Shown: one piece after another, positions 46,800-56,770 of the stretch
How the letters are laid out: the number at the start of each line of letters is the position of its first letter
Numbering within the stretch: position 1 is the stretch's first letter
Source of the DNA: Trichlorobacter ammonificans
GTDB lineage: Bacteria > Desulfobacterota > Desulfuromonadia > Geobacterales > Pseudopelobacteraceae
Length of the DNA stretch: 64,000 nucleotides
Assembly: GCF_933509905.1 (NCBI RefSeq)
Contig: NZ_OW150024.1
Coordinates: 794,001 to 858,000 of the forward strand
Direction: 5' to 3'
Made by a program: the position numbers and the translations under genes
Notes under the pieces: model-generated
Told to the model about the DNA's origin: nothing
Databases searched by the model: none
Seen by the model: the letters and a program-made list of their open reading frames with translations, nothing else

Positions 46800-47339
46800 A
46801 TGTCGAGACTGAGAGAAATGTATACTTCGGAGATCATTCCGAAGCTTCGTGCCGAATTCAACTATAAAAATATCATGCAAATTCCCAAGCTTGAAAAGGT
46901 TGTCATCAACATGGGACTTGGGGAAGCCATTCAAAATATCAAGATCCTCGACTCGGCTTCCGCCGAACTCGCAGCGATCAGCGGTCAGAAGCCGGTAGTA
47001 ACCAAGGCGAAAAAGTCCATCGCCAGCTTCAAACTGCGTGAAGGGATGCCGATCGGTTGTATGGTGACCCTGCGCCGTGACCGGATGTATGAGTTCCTTG
47101 ATCGCCTGTTGAATATTTCCCTTGCCCGGGTTCGCGACTTCAAAGGGGTGTCCGGCAAGGCATTCGATGGCCAGGGCAACTACACGCTGGGTGTTAAAGA
47201 GCAACTGATTTTTCCCGAGGTCAACTATGACCAGATCGACAAGATCAAGGGATTGAACATTACTATTGTAACGTCTGCGAAGACGGACGAAGAGGGTAAG
47301 GCGCTTCTGAAACACTTTGGGATGCCTTTCAGAAACTAG
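46800..47339 (+). CDS. rplE: 50S ribosomal protein L5
   Basis: 179 residues: [41 protein letters not shown] (in family order) and the GMPFRN end. Binds 5S rRNA and bridges to S13. AGGAGG is 9 bases upstream. Confidence 0.99.
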   Translation: MSRLREMYTSEIIPKLRAEFNYKNIMQIPKLEKVVINMGLGEAIQNIKILDSASAELAAISGQKPVVTKAKKSIASFKLREGMPIGCMVTLRRDRMYEFLDRLLNISLARVRDFKGVSGKAFDGQGNYTLGVKEQLIFPEVNYDQIDKIKGLNITIVTSAKTDEEGKALLKHFGMPFRN

Positions 47340-47370
47340 AAGCCAGAAGTGATACAAACGGGAGGATTCC

Positions 47371-47556
47371 GTGGCAAAAGTCTCGATGATCAACAAGTCG
47401 CAGCGCACCCCCAAGTTCAAGGTACGTCAGCATAACCGTTGTCCGGTATGCGGACGCCCGAAAGCATTTTACCGTAAATTTCAGATGTGCCGGATCTGCT
47501 TGCGTAAATATGCATCCGCCGGACAAATTCCCGGCGTTATTAAGTCCAGTTGGTAA
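47371..47556 (+). CDS. rpsN: 30S ribosomal protein S14, zinc type
   Basis: 61 residues, GTG start with GGGAGG upstream. Short S14 (RpsZ type) with zinc ligands in CPVCGR and CRICLRK. The end [11 protein letters not shown] is typical. The longer zinc-free form is not present in the window. Confidence 0.98.
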   Translation: MAKVSMINKSQRTPKFKVRQHNRCPVCGRPKAFYRKFQMCRICLRKYASAGQIPGVIKSSW

Positions 47557-47587
47557 GTTTCGTATATACACAGAGGAGTGCGTCTCG

Positions 47588-47986
47588 ATGTCAATGACTG
47601 ATCCCATCGCCGACATGCTGACCAGAATTCGCAATGCGAATATGGTTAAGCTGCAAAAGGTCGATATCCCTTCTTCAAGTGTCAAGGTCAATATTGCCCA
47701 GGTACTCAAGCAGGAGGGGTTTATCAAGAATTACAAGGTTATCGCAGACAACCGGCAGGGAGTGCTGCGGGTGTATCTCAAGTTTATCGATGAGAAGGAA
47801 CCGGTTATCAATGAGATCACACGTGTAAGCAAGCCCGGGAGCCGGACCTACGTCGATGCGGCGTCGATCCCGGTTGTCAAGAATGGCATCGGGATTGCGA
47901 TTCTCTCCACCTCCAAGGGTATTATGACTGATGCTGCTGCGCGTCAGGCCGGTATTGGTGGCGAACTGCTCTGTACCGTCTGGTAG
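47588..47986 (+). CDS. rpsH: 30S ribosomal protein S8
   Basis: 132 residues from the ATG at 47588, preceded by AGAGGAG; a frame open to 47510 overlaps rpsN and is rejected. [14 protein letters not shown] start and [18 protein letters not shown]. In E. coli S8 represses the spc operon by binding the rplE mRNA. Confidence 0.97.
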   Translation: MSMTDPIADMLTRIRNANMVKLQKVDIPSSSVKVNIAQVLKQEGFIKNYKVIADNRQGVLRVYLKFIDEKEPVINEITRVSKPGSRTYVDAASIPVVKNGIGIAILSTSKGIMTDAAARQAGIGGELLCTVW

Positions 47987-48023
47987 AGCAGGCCGGCCAC
48001 AGATTTGTAAAAGGAGCTACTGC

Positions 48024-48563
48024 ATGTCACGAATCGGGAAAATGCCGATTGCTGTCCCCAAGGGTGTCACTGTTTCTCTGAGTGACTCGGTGCTGACCGT
48101 CAAGGGGCCCAAGGGAGAATTGAGCCGTCAGATCATGCCGGCAATTTCGCTTGAAATTGCTGACACGGCGATTGTTGTCACGCGTCAGGATGATTCCATT
48201 GCCTCCCGGTCTGCCCACGGCCTGACCCGTACCTTGGTGAACAACATGGTGATCGGGGTAACCGCCGGCTACCAGACTGATCTGGAAATCAATGGCGTTG
48301 GCTATCGTGCCGAGGTCAAGGGGCAAGAGCTCGTGCTGAGCCTTGGCTATTCACATCAGGTGGTATACCCGCTGCCGGCAGGTATCGCCGTTGATGTTGA
48401 CAAAATGACCAAGCTGAGTGTCAAGGGGATCGATAAGGAGCTTGTTGGCCATACTGCAGCAAAGATCCGTTCGTTCCGTGGCCCCGAACCGTACAAGGGC
48501 AAGGGGATCAAGTATGCGAATGAAAAGATTTTGCGTAAGGCCGGCAAAACAGGTAAGAAATAG
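48024..48563 (+). CDS. rplF: 50S ribosomal protein L6
   Basis: 179 residues from the ATG at 48024 with AAAGGAG upstream; the longer open frame to 47931 overlaps rps[16 protein letters not shown] start and [15 protein letters not shown] near the end. Two related alpha/beta domains, both complete. Confidence 0.98.
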   Translation: MSRIGKMPIAVPKGVTVSLSDSVLTVKGPKGELSRQIMPAISLEIADTAIVVTRQDDSIASRSAHGLTRTLVNNMVIGVTAGYQTDLEINGVGYRAEVKGQELVLSLGYSHQVVYPLPAGIAVDVDKMTKLSVKGIDKELVGHTAAKIRSFRGPEPYKGKGIKYANEKILRKAGKTGKK

Positions 48564-48590
48564 TCACCTGAACAGGTAAGGAGTACTATC

Positions 48591-48959
48591 GTGGGAAAGA
48601 CAGCACAAAAAACCCTTATCCGCCGTAAGCGCCAGGTCAGGGTTCGTAAAAAGGTTCTCGGTACACCGGAACGGCCCCGTTTGAGCGTATTTCGGAGCGC
48701 CAATCATATCTATGCCCAGTTGATTGACGATAGCCGCGGCGTAACCCTGGCTGCAGCGTCGTCGCTGACCGAGGGCGTTGCCCAGGTCGGCGTGCATACC
48801 GGCAACAAAGCATCGGCTGCTCTGGTTGGCAAGGCCATCGCGTCGGTCGCACTTGCCAAAGGTATCCAGTCGGTTGTGTTTGACCGTAACGGTTTTCTTT
48901 ATCATGGCCGGATTCAAACGCTTGCAGACGCAGCACGAGAAGCTGGACTCAAATTTTAA
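48591..48959 (+). CDS. rplR: 50S ribosomal protein L18
   Basis: 122 residues, GTG start with AAGGAG upstream. [18 protein letters not shown] and [26 protein letters not shown] (in parts) are canonical. Binds 5S rRNA together with L5. Confidence 0.98.
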   Translation: MGKTAQKTLIRRKRQVRVRKKVLGTPERPRLSVFRSANHIYAQLIDDSRGVTLAAASSLTEGVAQVGVHTGNKASAALVGKAIASVALAKGIQSVVFDRNGFLYHGRIQTLADAAREAGLKF

Positions 48960-48986
48960 GCTTTCATGCTCCCAGGGAGGTCGGTA

Positions 48987-49475
48987 GTGAGCAGGATTAA
49001 TTCAAACGATTTGAATCTTACGGACCGCGTGGTTCACATAAGCCGTGTAGCCAAGGTTGTGAAGGGTGGCCGTCGCTTCAGCTTCTCCGCACTGGTTGTG
49101 GTCGGTGATGCTGACGGTCATGTCGGCTATGGGCTTGGCAAGGCGAATGAGGTGCCGGAAGCGATCCGCAAGGGTGTCGAGCAAGCCAAGAAGAATCTGA
49201 TTCGGGTTCCGGTCAGCCAGAGTCAGAGTATTCCCTATGAAATAACCGGTCGCTTCGGTGCGGGCAAAATTCTGATGAAGCCCGCCTCCCCCGGTACCGG
49301 CGTTATTGCAGGCGGTGCCGCCCGGGCTATATTTGAGGCCGCCGGTATCAACAACATCCTTTCAAAGTGCCTGGGATCGAACAATCCCCATAACGTTGTC
49401 AAAGCGGCATTTGAAGGGTTGCGCCTTCTGAAGACGCCGGAGGAGCTTGCAGCTCGTCGCGGCCTCACCGACTAG
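48987..49475 (+). CDS. rpsE: 30S ribosomal protein S5
   Basis: 162 residues from the GTG at 48987, with GGGAGG 7 bases upstream; the ATG at 48966 precedes that site. Motifs [16 protein letters not shown] and [13 protein letters not shown]; the fidelity-related loop is intact. Confidence 0.97.
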   Translation: MSRINSNDLNLTDRVVHISRVAKVVKGGRRFSFSALVVVGDADGHVGYGLGKANEVPEAIRKGVEQAKKNLIRVPVSQSQSIPYEITGRFGAGKILMKPASPGTGVIAGGAARAIFEAAGINNILSKCLGSNNPHNVVKAAFEGLRLLKTPEELAARRGLTD

Positions 49476-49513
49476 CCGCTCTTCAGACCCACTTATCAAC
49501 AAGGAACGGTGCC

Positions 49514-49690
49514 ATGAGTACAACAATCGATATTACCCTGGTAAAGAGCACAATCGGTGCCTCCAAAAAACAGCGAGCGGTCGTTCGCGGCCTTGGCCTG
49601 CGTAAGCTGCAGCAGACGGTCACTTTGAATGACTCCCCCGAGGTACGCGGGATGGTCAACAAAGTGGATCACATGGTGAAAGTTAAGTAA
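49514..49690 (+). CDS. rpmD: 50S ribosomal protein L30
   Basis: 58 residues, starting MSTTIDITLVKSTIGASKKQ and followed by RAVVRGLGLRKLQQTVTL. The short reading frame lies in its expected place between rpsE and rplO, with AAGGAAC upstream of the ATG. Confidence 0.96.
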   Translation: MSTTIDITLVKSTIGASKKQRAVVRGLGLRKLQQTVTLNDSPEVRGMVNKVDHMVKVK

Positions 49691-49706
49691 ACAACGGAGG
49701 CATGCG

Positions 49707-50156
49707 ATGGAATTGAATACTTTGAGCCCCGCACCGGGGTCGACGAAAAATAAGAAGCGTATTGGTCGTGGTATCGGTTCCGGCCACGGCAAGACCGCTA
49801 CCAAAGGTCATAAAGGTCAAAAGGCACGTTCCGGCGGCAGTGTGAAGCCCGGCTTTGAAGGCGGCCAGATGCCGCTGCAACGGCGTCTTCCCAAGCGGGG
49901 TTTTCGTCCTTTGGCTCGCACCGAATATGTCGTTATCAACCTCAGTCAGCTGGATGTATTTGAGACAGGATCCACGGTTGACCGCGATGCCATGGATGCC
50001 AAGGGACTTCTGAAAAAGTCCGCGTTGCCGGTCAAGGTGCTCGCCAACGGCAGTGTAACCAAGGCCCTGAATATCAAAGCTGACAAGTTCAGCAAGGCGG
50101 CAGCGGATAAGATTGCTGCTGCAGGCGGTTCAATCGAGGAGCCTTCGCGTGCTTGA
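49707..50156 (+). CDS. rplO: 50S ribosomal protein L15
   Basis: 149 residues: the glycine-rich N-terminus [22 protein letters not shown] and [18 protein letters not shown]. Ends within the start of secY (8-base overlap), the usual coupling. Confidence 0.98.
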   Translation: MELNTLSPAPGSTKNKKRIGRGIGSGHGKTATKGHKGQKARSGGSVKPGFEGGQMPLQRRLPKRGFRPLARTEYVVINLSQLDVFETGSTVDRDAMDAKGLLKKSALPVKVLANGSVTKALNIKADKFSKAAADKIAAAGGSIEEPSRA

Positions 50157-51462
50157 AGCTTTTCAGAATATTTTCCGTATTCCTGAGCTGAAGAAACGTG
50201 TGCTGTTTACTCTTGGCATGCTGGCGGTTTACCGTGTCGGCTGTCATATCCCGACTCCCGGTGTCGATGCCGTTGCATTGTCACATTTTTTCAAACAGGC
50301 TCAGGGGACTCTGCTGGGCCTGTTTGACATGTTTTCCGGTGGTGCCTTGGAGCGGATGTCGGTGTTTGCCCTGGGCATCATGCCGTACATCTCGTCGTCG
50401 ATTATCTTCCAACTGATGACCGTTGTCGTGCCTGCTATTGAAAAGCTCTCCAAGGAGGGCGAGGCCGGTCGCAAGAAGATCACTCAGTACACACGCTACG
50501 GAACAATGGTCCTGAGTATTGTTCAGGGGGCCGGTATTGCCATCGGATTGGAAAGTATGCGGGGACCTGCCGGAGAACTGGTTATTCCCAGCCCGGGATG
50601 GTCGTTCCGGCTGATGACCATTATTACGCTGACCGCTGGTACGGCATTCATTATGTGGCTGGGAGAGCAGATGTCCGAACGTGGTATCGGCAACGGCATT
50701 TCCCTGATCATTTTTGCCGGGATTGTCGTCGGTATTCCCGGTGCTGTCGGAAATACGTTCAAACTGATTAACAGCGGAAACATGTCGCTTTTTTCGTTGA
50801 TCTTCGTTGTTGTGCTGATGGTTGCAGTTATCGCTGCCATTGTTTTCGTGGAGCGAGGCCAACGGCGTCTGCCGATCCACTACGCCAAGCGTGTATCGGG
50901 CCTCAAAACATTCAGTCCGCAAATTTCACATTTGCCCCTCAAGGTGAACATGGCTGGGGTTATTCCTCCGATCTTCGCTTCATCCATCATTATGTTTCCG
51001 GCCACTGTGGCAAACTTTGTCAGTGTGCCGGCTGTTCAGCAGTTTGCCAAGATGCTGACACCGGGGCATTGGTTGTATAATGTTTTTTATGTTGCCTTTA
51101 TTGTGTTCTTTTGCTATTTCTATACGGCTATTACGTTTAATCCGGTGGATGTGGCCGAGAACATCAAGAAGCATAACGGCTATATTCCCGGCATACGTCC
51201 CGGCAAGGAAACGTCTGAGTTCATGGACAGCGTGCTGACCAGGCTTACGTTTGCCGGTGCTATTTATATTTCGCTGGTCTGTGTGCTTCCCTCGCTTTTG
51301 ATAGGGGGGTTCAAGCTTAACCTGCCGTTCTACTTCGGGGGCACGTCGCTTCTGATTGCGGTCGGCGTTGGTATGGATACGGTTGCCCAGATAGAGTCGC
51401 ACCTTATAACCCGGAATTATGAAGGGTTTTTGAAGGGTGTTCGTATTCGTGGTCGGAGGTAG
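50149..51462 (+). CDS. secY: Preprotein translocase subunit SecY
   Basis: 437 residues from the GTG at 50149, which overlaps the rplO end and is preceded by GAGGAG. Ten membrane helices with the plug region [21 protein letters not shown] (in parts) and [15 protein letters not shown]. Forms the channel with SecE (24552). The open frame to 50113 lies inside rplO. Confidence 0.97.
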   Translation: MLEAFQNIFRIPELKKRVLFTLGMLAVYRVGCHIPTPGVDAVALSHFFKQAQGTLLGLFDMFSGGALERMSVFALGIMPYISSSIIFQLMTVVVPAIEKLSKEGEAGRKKITQYTRYGTMVLSIVQGAGIAIGLESMRGPAGELVIPSPGWSFRLMTIITLTAGTAFIMWLGEQMSERGIGNGISLIIFAGIVVGIPGAVGNTFKLINSGNMSLFSLIFVVVLMVAVIAAIVFVERGQRRLPIHYAKRVSGLKTFSPQISHLPLKVNMAGVIPPIFASSIIMFPATVANFVSVPAVQQFAKMLTPGHWLYNVFYVAFIVFFCYFYTAITFNPVDVAENIKKHNGYIPGIRPGKETSEFMDSVLTRLTFAGAIYISLVCVLPSLLIGGFKLNLPFYFGGTSLLIAVGVGMDTVAQIESHLITRNYEGFLKGVRIRGRR

Positions 51463-51472
51463 GCGACACGAC

Positions 51473-52117
51473 ATGAATCTGATTCTTTTTGGTCCTCCGG
51501 GGGCCGGCAAAGGGACGCAGGCTCAGTTTCTTGTGAAGCAGTATGCTGTTCCGCAGATATCGACCGGTGATATGCTCCGTGCTGCAGTAAAGGCTGAAAC
51601 TTCTCTGGGGCTTCAGGCAAAGGCTATCATGCAGCGAGGCGGGTTGGTTTCGGATGAAATCGTTCTCGGTATGGTGGAAGAGCGTCTGGCGCAACCCGAT
51701 TGTTCTGGCGGGTTCGTTTTGGATGGTTTTCCGCGTACGATTCCCCAGGCCGATATGCTGCATGCTGTTCTTTCGCGGATGGGGCGCTCGATCGAGCATG
51801 TGCTGTCTCTGGAGGTTGAGCCAGAGGAGTTGGTTCACCGGCTTTCTGGCCGGCGCTCCTGTCCCGCGTGTGGCAGGGGGTATCATGTAGAGTATGAGCC
51901 GCCGCAGCAGGCTGGTATGTGTGACCAGTGTCATGTGGCACTGGTGCAGCGTGATGACGATCGCGAAGAGACAGTGCGCAATCGGCTGAGTGTGTACGAG
52001 GAGCAGACCCATCCGCTCAAGGCGTATTACTTGGCCAAGGGGATGCTGCGGCAGATTCCGGGTATTGGGAGCATTGCCGAGATACAGCAACGAATTTCGT
52101 CTGTCCTGGCAGGTTGA
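51473..52117 (+). CDS. adk: Adenylate kinase, zinc-finger lid type
   Basis: 214 residues from the ATG at 51473 with TCGGAGG upstream. P-loop GPPGAGKG (7-14), DGFPRT and NMP-binding STGDMLR. The lid domain carries C130, C133, C150 and C153, a structural zinc site as in Bacillus-type enzymes and unlike E. coli. Placed after secY as usual. Confidence 0.98.
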   Translation: MNLILFGPPGAGKGTQAQFLVKQYAVPQISTGDMLRAAVKAETSLGLQAKAIMQRGGLVSDEIVLGMVEERLAQPDCSGGFVLDGFPRTIPQADMLHAVLSRMGRSIEHVLSLEVEPEELVHRLSGRRSCPACGRGYHVEYEPPQQAGMCDQCHVALVQRDDDREETVRNRLSVYEEQTHPLKAYYLAKGMLRQIPGIGSIAEIQQRISSVLAG

Positions 52118-52119
52118 TC

Positions 52120-52866
52120 GTGATTGTCCTGAAGTCTCCCCGTGAGATCGAAAGGATGCGTGCTTCCTGCCGGATAGTTGCTGAGGTTCTGGAGTTGCTG
52201 AAGGAAAGGGTGGCCCCGGGAGTCACGACGCTGGAGTTGGAGCAGCTCGCGGTAAGTGAGACGAGGAAGCGCAAGGCGCTTCCCGCCTTCAAGGGGTATG
52301 GCGGTTTTCCGTACGCTCTGTGCTGTTCGCCGAACGACCGTGTTATTCATGGTATGCCCAACGCGATTCCTTTGTGTGAGGGCGACATACTCAGTATAGA
52401 CTTTGGTGTGCAGTACGACGAGTTTTACGGAGATGCTGCCGTGACGCTCCCGGTGGGCGGTGTTTCTGCAGCGGCGCAGGATCTGTTGGTCGCTACCGAG
52501 CAGTCCCTCTATCGAGGGATTGAAAAAGCGGTTGCGAGTGGAAAGCTCTTCGATATTTCCCATGCCGTACAGAGTTGTGTTGAATCCCGGGGGTACTCGG
52601 TAGTCCGGGATTTTGTCGGCCACGGTATCGGCAAGAAGCTGCATGAGGATCCCCAAGTTCCGAATTACGGAACAGCGGGAAAGGGGGTCCGGCTGAAGCC
52701 GGGAATGGTTTTGGCGATCGAGCCGATGGTCAATCAAGGCTCCTACGCCGTCAAGGTGCTCGAAGACGGCTGGACTGCGGTAACGGCAGATGGCAAGCTT
52801 TCGGCTCACTTTGAGCACACGGTGGCAATAACGGATAACGGTCCCGAGATTCTTACGCGTCTCTGA
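52120..52866 (+). CDS. map: Methionine aminopeptidase type I
   Basis: 248 residues from the GTG at 52120 (MIVLKSPREIERM); a TTG at 52114 overlaps the adk stop and adjoins the AGG. The five metal ligands are in place: D94, D105, H168, E201 and E232, each three less than in the E. coli enzyme. Removes the initiator methionine from new proteins. Followed by rpmJ with no infA between. Confidence 0.97.
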   Translation: MIVLKSPREIERMRASCRIVAEVLELLKERVAPGVTTLELEQLAVSETRKRKALPAFKGYGGFPYALCCSPNDRVIHGMPNAIPLCEGDILSIDFGVQYDEFYGDAAVTLPVGGVSAAAQDLLVATEQSLYRGIEKAVASGKLFDISHAVQSCVESRGYSVVRDFVGHGIGKKLHEDPQVPNYGTAGKGVRLKPGMVLAIEPMVNQGSYAVKVLEDGWTAVTADGKLSAHFEHTVAITDNGPEILTRL

Positions 52867-52894
52867 AGGACCTTGTGAAGAAAGGTGAACTGCA

Positions 52895-53008
52895 ATGAAA
52901 GTTCGGGCTTCAGTCAAGAAGATTTGTGACAAATGTCAGATTGTTAAGCGCAAGGGTGTTGTCCGTATTATTTGTGACACCCCCAAGCACTCACAACGTC
53001 AAGGGTAA
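52895..53008 (+). CDS. rpmJ: 50S ribosomal protein L36 (zinc form)
   Basis: 37 residues, starting [20 protein letters not shown] and ending [12 protein letters not shown]11, C14, C27 and H32 form the zinc site, so this is the C+ form. AAAGGTG lies upstream of the ATG. Confidence 0.97.
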   Translation: MKVRASVKKICDKCQIVKRKGVVRIICDTPKHSQRQG

Positions 53009-53028
53009 CAACCAGAGGAGGACAGTCA

Positions 53029-53397
53029 GTGGCACGTATTGCAGGTATCGATCTACCGAAGAACAAGCGGATTGAAATTGCGCTCACCTATATTTACGGT
53101 ATCGGGCGCACAACCGCGAAGAACATCCTGGTTGCAACCCAAATTGATGCTGACACGCGGACGGATAAACTTACTGAAGTTGAAGTATCCAAGCTCCGTG
53201 AGGAAATCGACAAGAACATCAAGGTTGAAGGTGATCTGCGTCGTGAAATTTCTATGAATATCAAGCGGCTTATGGATCTTGGCTGCTACCGGGGGCTGCG
53301 CCACCGGAAAGGGCTGCCCTGTCGCGGACAGCGTACCAAGACCAATGCGCGTACTCGTAAGGGACCGGCCCGTACCGTGGCTGGCAAGAAGAAATAA
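53029..53397 (+). CDS. rpsM: 30S ribosomal protein S13
   Basis: 122 residues, GTG start with GAGGAGG upstream. [29 protein letters not shown] (in parts) and [26 protein letters not shown] (in parts) are canonical. Head protein contacting the P-site tRNA. Confidence 0.99.
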   Translation: MARIAGIDLPKNKRIEIALTYIYGIGRTTAKNILVATQIDADTRTDKLTEVEVSKLREEIDKNIKVEGDLRREISMNIKRLMDLGCYRGLRHRKGLPCRGQRTKTNARTRKGPARTVAGKKK

Positions 53398-53426
53398 ACT
53401 AATTTTCTGGTAGCTCTGGAGGAAGC

Positions 53427-53819
53427 ATGGCAGCTCCGAAGAAGGTCGTCCGTAAAAAGAAAGAAAAAAAGAACATAACCAACGGTGTGGCACATATTCA
53501 GGCCACATTCAACAATACGATCATCACCATTACCGATCCGGTCGGTAATGTGATTTCCTGGTCGACTGCCGGAGCAAAGGGCTTCAAGGGCTCACGGAAA
53601 AGCACTCCCTTTGCTGCACAGGTTGCTGCCGAGGATTGCGTCCGCAAGGCCCAGGAGCATGGCCTGCGCAACGTCGAAGTTTACGTGAAGGGGCCCGGCT
53701 CCGGCCGTGAGTCCGCGTTACGAGCCCTGCAGGCAGCTGGGCTGAACGTCAGCTTCATTCGCGATGTCACGCCGATTCCCCATAACGGCTGTCGACCCCC
53801 GAAGCGCAGAAGAGTCTAG
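53427..53819 (+). CDS. rpsK: 30S ribosomal protein S11
   Basis: 130 residues with [18 protein letters not shown] and [15 protein letters not shown] end. Platform protein near the Shine-Dalgarno helix. CTGGAGGAAG precedes the ATG. Confidence 0.99.
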   Translation: MAAPKKVVRKKKEKKNITNGVAHIQATFNNTIITITDPVGNVISWSTAGAKGFKGSRKSTPFAAQVAAEDCVRKAQEHGLRNVEVYVKGPGSGRESALRALQAAGLNVSFIRDVTPIPHNGCRPPKRRRV

Positions 53820-53863
53820 TTCGTTCATTGATTTTGTTTTGATACAGTATTGAGGAGGCTACC

Positions 53864-54490
53864 TTGGCTAGGTACACAGGACCATCCTGCCGTCTGTGCA
53901 GAAGAGAAAATATGGAATTGTTTCTGAAGGGAGACCGTTGCTATACGGATAAGTGCGCCCTGAAGCGTCGTAACTATCCTCCGGGTCAGCACGGCCAGGG
54001 GCGTTCGAAGACTTCGGATTACGGCGTTCAATTGCGTGAAAAGCAAAAAGTCAAGCGTATGTACGGTTTGCTTGAGAAGCAGTTCCGCGGCTATTTTGAA
54101 CGTGCGGACAGGATGAAAGGCGTGACCGGTACCAATCTGCTGGGCCTGCTGGAGCGTCGTCTCGATAATGTCGTGTATCGTCTCGGCTTTGCTTCGTCCC
54201 GTGCAGAATCCCGCCAGCTGGTAAGCCATGGCCACTTCACGTTGAACGGCCGCAAGGCAACGATCCCCTCGATACAGGTCAAGGCTGGCGACCGTATCGA
54301 ACTGCGTGAAAAGAGCCAAAAGGTTGCCCAGATCAACGAGTCGCTTGATGCCGTTGTGCGTCGCGGGGTACCGCAGTGGCTTGAGCTTGAGCGCGATGCG
54401 TTCAAAGGGGCCGTCAAGGCTCTGCCGGCACGTGAGGATATCACGACGCCGATTCAGGAACAGCTGATTGTCGAACTGTATTCGAAGTAA
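53864..54490 (+). CDS. rpsD: 30S ribosomal protein S4, zinc-finger form
   Basis: 208 residues, TTG start with GAGGAGG upstream. [15 protein letters not shown] and [19 protein letters not shown]: the four N-terminal cysteines (C9, C12, and the pair in CYTDKC) make a zinc site. The S4 domain ([26 protein letters not shown], in parts) follows. In E. coli S4 represses the alpha operon. Confidence 0.98.
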   Translation: MARYTGPSCRLCRRENMELFLKGDRCYTDKCALKRRNYPPGQHGQGRSKTSDYGVQLREKQKVKRMYGLLEKQFRGYFERADRMKGVTGTNLLGLLERRLDNVVYRLGFASSRAESRQLVSHGHFTLNGRKATIPSIQVKAGDRIELREKSQKVAQINESLDAVVRRGVPQWLELERDAFKGAVKALPAREDITTPIQEQLIVELYSK

Positions 54491-54558
54491 CAGAACTGCG
54501 CCACCGTTGTGCAGTTCGCATGTATCGAGACCGTTTACCCCTTGAGGGGAGGAATTGA

Positions 54559-55581
54559 ATGTATAAAAACTGGCGTGATCTGATAAAACCCAAACAGCTG
54601 CAAGTTGAGAAGGAGTCTCTTTCCTCGACGTATGGTAAGTTCGTTGCCGAGCCGTTTGAGCGCGGGTTTGGTACAACGCTTGGCAATTCGTTGCGTCGTG
54701 TCTTGTTGTCGTCGCTGCAGGGTGCTGCAATTACGTCCGTCAGAATCAAGGGTGTGCAGCACGAATTTTCTTCCATCCAAGGCGTTACCGAGGATGTCAC
54801 CGATATCATTCTTAATCTTAAAGGGGTGCGACTTCGCCTGCACGGTACCGATCAGACCACCATTCGTATCATCCACAAGGGTGAAGGCAGCGTGAAGGCT
54901 GGCGATATCGTCATTCCCCATAATGTCGAAATCATGAATCCCGAGCAACATATCGCAACCTGTGGCAAGGATGCGGTACTTGAGATGGAGCTTGCGGTCC
55001 GCACGGGTAAGGGATACGTTTCTGCCGACAGGAACCGCGATGAAAAGGCTCCGGTGGGAACTATTCCAATCGACGCGATCTTTTCTCCCATCACCAAGGT
55101 CAACTTCGTCGTTTCCAATGCACGGGTCGGCCAGATGACCGACTACGACAAGCTGACCCTCGAAGTGTGGACCGATGGCAGTGTCAAGCCGGAAGACGCC
55201 ATTGCCTATGCTGCCAAGATCGTCAAGGATCAGATGTCGGTTTTCATCAACTTCGACGAGGATGGTGAGCCGGTACAGCAGGATGAAGAATCCGAGGATC
55301 AATCCCGGGTCAACGAAAACCTCTACCGGACCGTTGACGAGCTGGAGCTTTCCGTGCGTTCGGCAAACTGCCTTAAAAATGCCGGCATCAAGCTGATTGG
55401 CGAACTGGTTTCGAAGACCGAAGCCGAAATGCTGAAGACCCAGAACTTCGGCCGGAAGTCCCTGAATGAGATCAAGGACATTCTGAGTGAGATGGGATTG
55501 GTCTTCGGGATGAAGCTGGAGAACTTTCCGGACCCGGAAGTTGTGAAGCGCCTGCGTGGCGAGCAGAAGGAAGAAGAGTAA
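54559..55581 (+). CDS. rpoA: RNA polymerase alpha subunit
   Basis: 340 residues. The N-terminal assembly domain ([25 protein letters not shown] in parts) and the C-terminal domain with the promoter UP-element contacts ([32 protein letters not shown]) are complete, joined by an acidic linker at about 235-255. Works with RpoB and RpoC of this window. Confidence 0.99.
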   Translation: MYKNWRDLIKPKQLQVEKESLSSTYGKFVAEPFERGFGTTLGNSLRRVLLSSLQGAAITSVRIKGVQHEFSSIQGVTEDVTDIILNLKGVRLRLHGTDQTTIRIIHKGEGSVKAGDIVIPHNVEIMNPEQHIATCGKDAVLEMELAVRTGKGYVSADRNRDEKAPVGTIPIDAIFSPITKVNFVVSNARVGQMTDYDKLTLEVWTDGSVKPEDAIAYAAKIVKDQMSVFINFDEDGEPVQQDEESEDQSRVNENLYRTVDELELSVRSANCLKNAGIKLIGELVSKTEAEMLKTQNFGRKSLNEIKDILSEMGLVFGMKLENFPDPEVVKRLRGEQKEEE

Positions 55582-55629
55582 TACAGCATTTTGATTGCAT
55601 ACATGGCGGTACTGCAGAAAGGATAGACA

Positions 55630-55998
55630 ATGCGTCACAACAACTCAGGAAGAAGACTTGGCCGTACCACGAGTCACCGGGTCGCCATGTTCAGAAACAT
55701 GGTAACATCGCTGCTGACTCATGAGCGGATTATTACGACCGATGCCAAGGCAAAGGAAATCCGCTCCGTCGCCGAAAAGATGATCACTCTCGGTAAGCGT
55801 GGCGACCTGCATGCACATCGTCAGGCAGCATCCTATATCCGTGAGAAATCGGTAGTAACGAAATTGTTCTCCACCATCGCTCCCCGCTACAAGGACCGTC
55901 AGGGCGGGTATACGCGAATCATCAAGCTCGGCCAGCGTTCAGGCGATGCGGCGTCGCTGTCGGTCATTGAACTCGTTGAGGAGTCAACCGCTTCCTGA
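55630..55998 (+). CDS. rplQ: 50S ribosomal protein L17
   Basis: 122 residues, [20 protein letters not shown] start and [16 protein letters not shown] near the end. Last gene of the ribosomal block, 50 bp before a strong hairpin. Confidence 0.99.
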   Translation: MRHNNSGRRLGRTTSHRVAMFRNMVTSLLTHERIITTDAKAKEIRSVAEKMITLGKRGDLHAHRQAASYIREKSVVTKLFSTIAPRYKDRQGGYTRIIKLGQRSGDAASLSVIELVEESTAS

Positions 55999-56044
55999 CC
56001 AGTTGGAGGGATTCCTTTCCCTGTGTAGCCGGTTTGACCCATGA

Positions 56045-56083
56045 GCGGGGGCACATCAGATTGATGTGCCCCCGCTTTCGTTT
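56045..56083. terminator. Terminator after rplQ, possibly bidirectional
   Basis: A 14-bp perfect stem GCGGGGGCACATCA (56045-56058) / TGATGTGCCCCCGC (56062-56075) followed by TTTCGTTT. It ends the ribosomal block and lies next to the end of the convergent YaaR-like gene. Confidence 0.88.
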
Positions 56084-56535
56084 CACGTGATCAGGTCAAC
56101 CACCAGCCCCTTGATGCCGATGACCGCGGCCGTAATGGCCATTCGGTTTTTCTGCTCCTTCACGACCAGTTCGTACAGTTTGTCCGCCTCTTTGTCGATG
56201 ACGGTGATGATTTCGAAGTAACGCGGATTCAGGGGGGTCCCCCCGACCTTCTCGAGGCGGTAGGCCTCACCGCTGATCCGTTTTGCCAGCCTGCTCAGTA
56301 ACTCCCTGAACTGTTTGAAGTTGGCAAGAGTCGGCTCTTGCTCCAGCTTGGCACCGGCTTGGTCGATCTGCTGTCGGAGCGTTTCGATATCCTGGCCATA
56401 GTTGTCCACTTCCTGCTGCTTTCCTTTCAGTTCCGTTGCAAAAAACGAGCTGAGCTTGGCTTCCGCCGAGGAGCGCGGTGTGCCGTGCCCCTTTTTGGGC
56501 GTGTTGGCCAGTGCGTGGCGATCATTGATTTTCAT
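56083..56535 (-). CDS. YaaR/DUF327 family protein
   Basis: 150 residues, a mostly helical protein with a coiled-coil-like central part (about 36-70) and the family end pattern LNPRYFEIITVIDKEADKLYELVVKEQ. The first 25 residues are basic and likely disordered. Function of the family is not established. It is a lone leftward gene between the rplQ terminator and the divergent ntrY. Confidence 0.82.
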   Translation of the reverse strand: MKINDRHALANTPKKGHGTPRSSAEAKLSSFFATELKGKQQEVDNYGQDIETLRQQIDQAGAKLEQEPTLANFKQFRELLSRLAKRISGEAYRLEKVGGTPLNPRYFEIITVIDKEADKLYELVVKEQKNRMAITAAVIGIKGLVVDLIT

Positions 56536-56770
56536 AGGGACGTTCCTTGCTGAGACGGTCAGGGTTCACTGCGGCAGTATAGCAGCGCGAATCAGGTTTG
56601 CAAGGTGCTGCCGATGTGCTATTTATGCTCAGTTTTTGAGGCGTGCCTCGTGGCGATAGCTTATCAGGCCCATCCGCATCGCTCCGGCGATGCCTGCGTC
56701 GCCGACTACCGCGCCGCCTTGCTCCCATCCGTGCTGTGAAGGCGGATTTACCGCCGCCCTCGAGGGTACC
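56536..56770. promoter_or_regulatory. Divergent region between the YaaR-like gene and ntrY
   Basis: 235 bp without a gene. Toward ntrY a weak promoter may be TTGCAA (near 56598) with TATTTA 16-17 bases on. A perfect hairpin GCATCGC-TCCG-GCGATGC lies at 56676-56693 in the likely ntrY leader. No sigma-54-type GG-N10-GC site was noticed. Confidence 0.35.
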
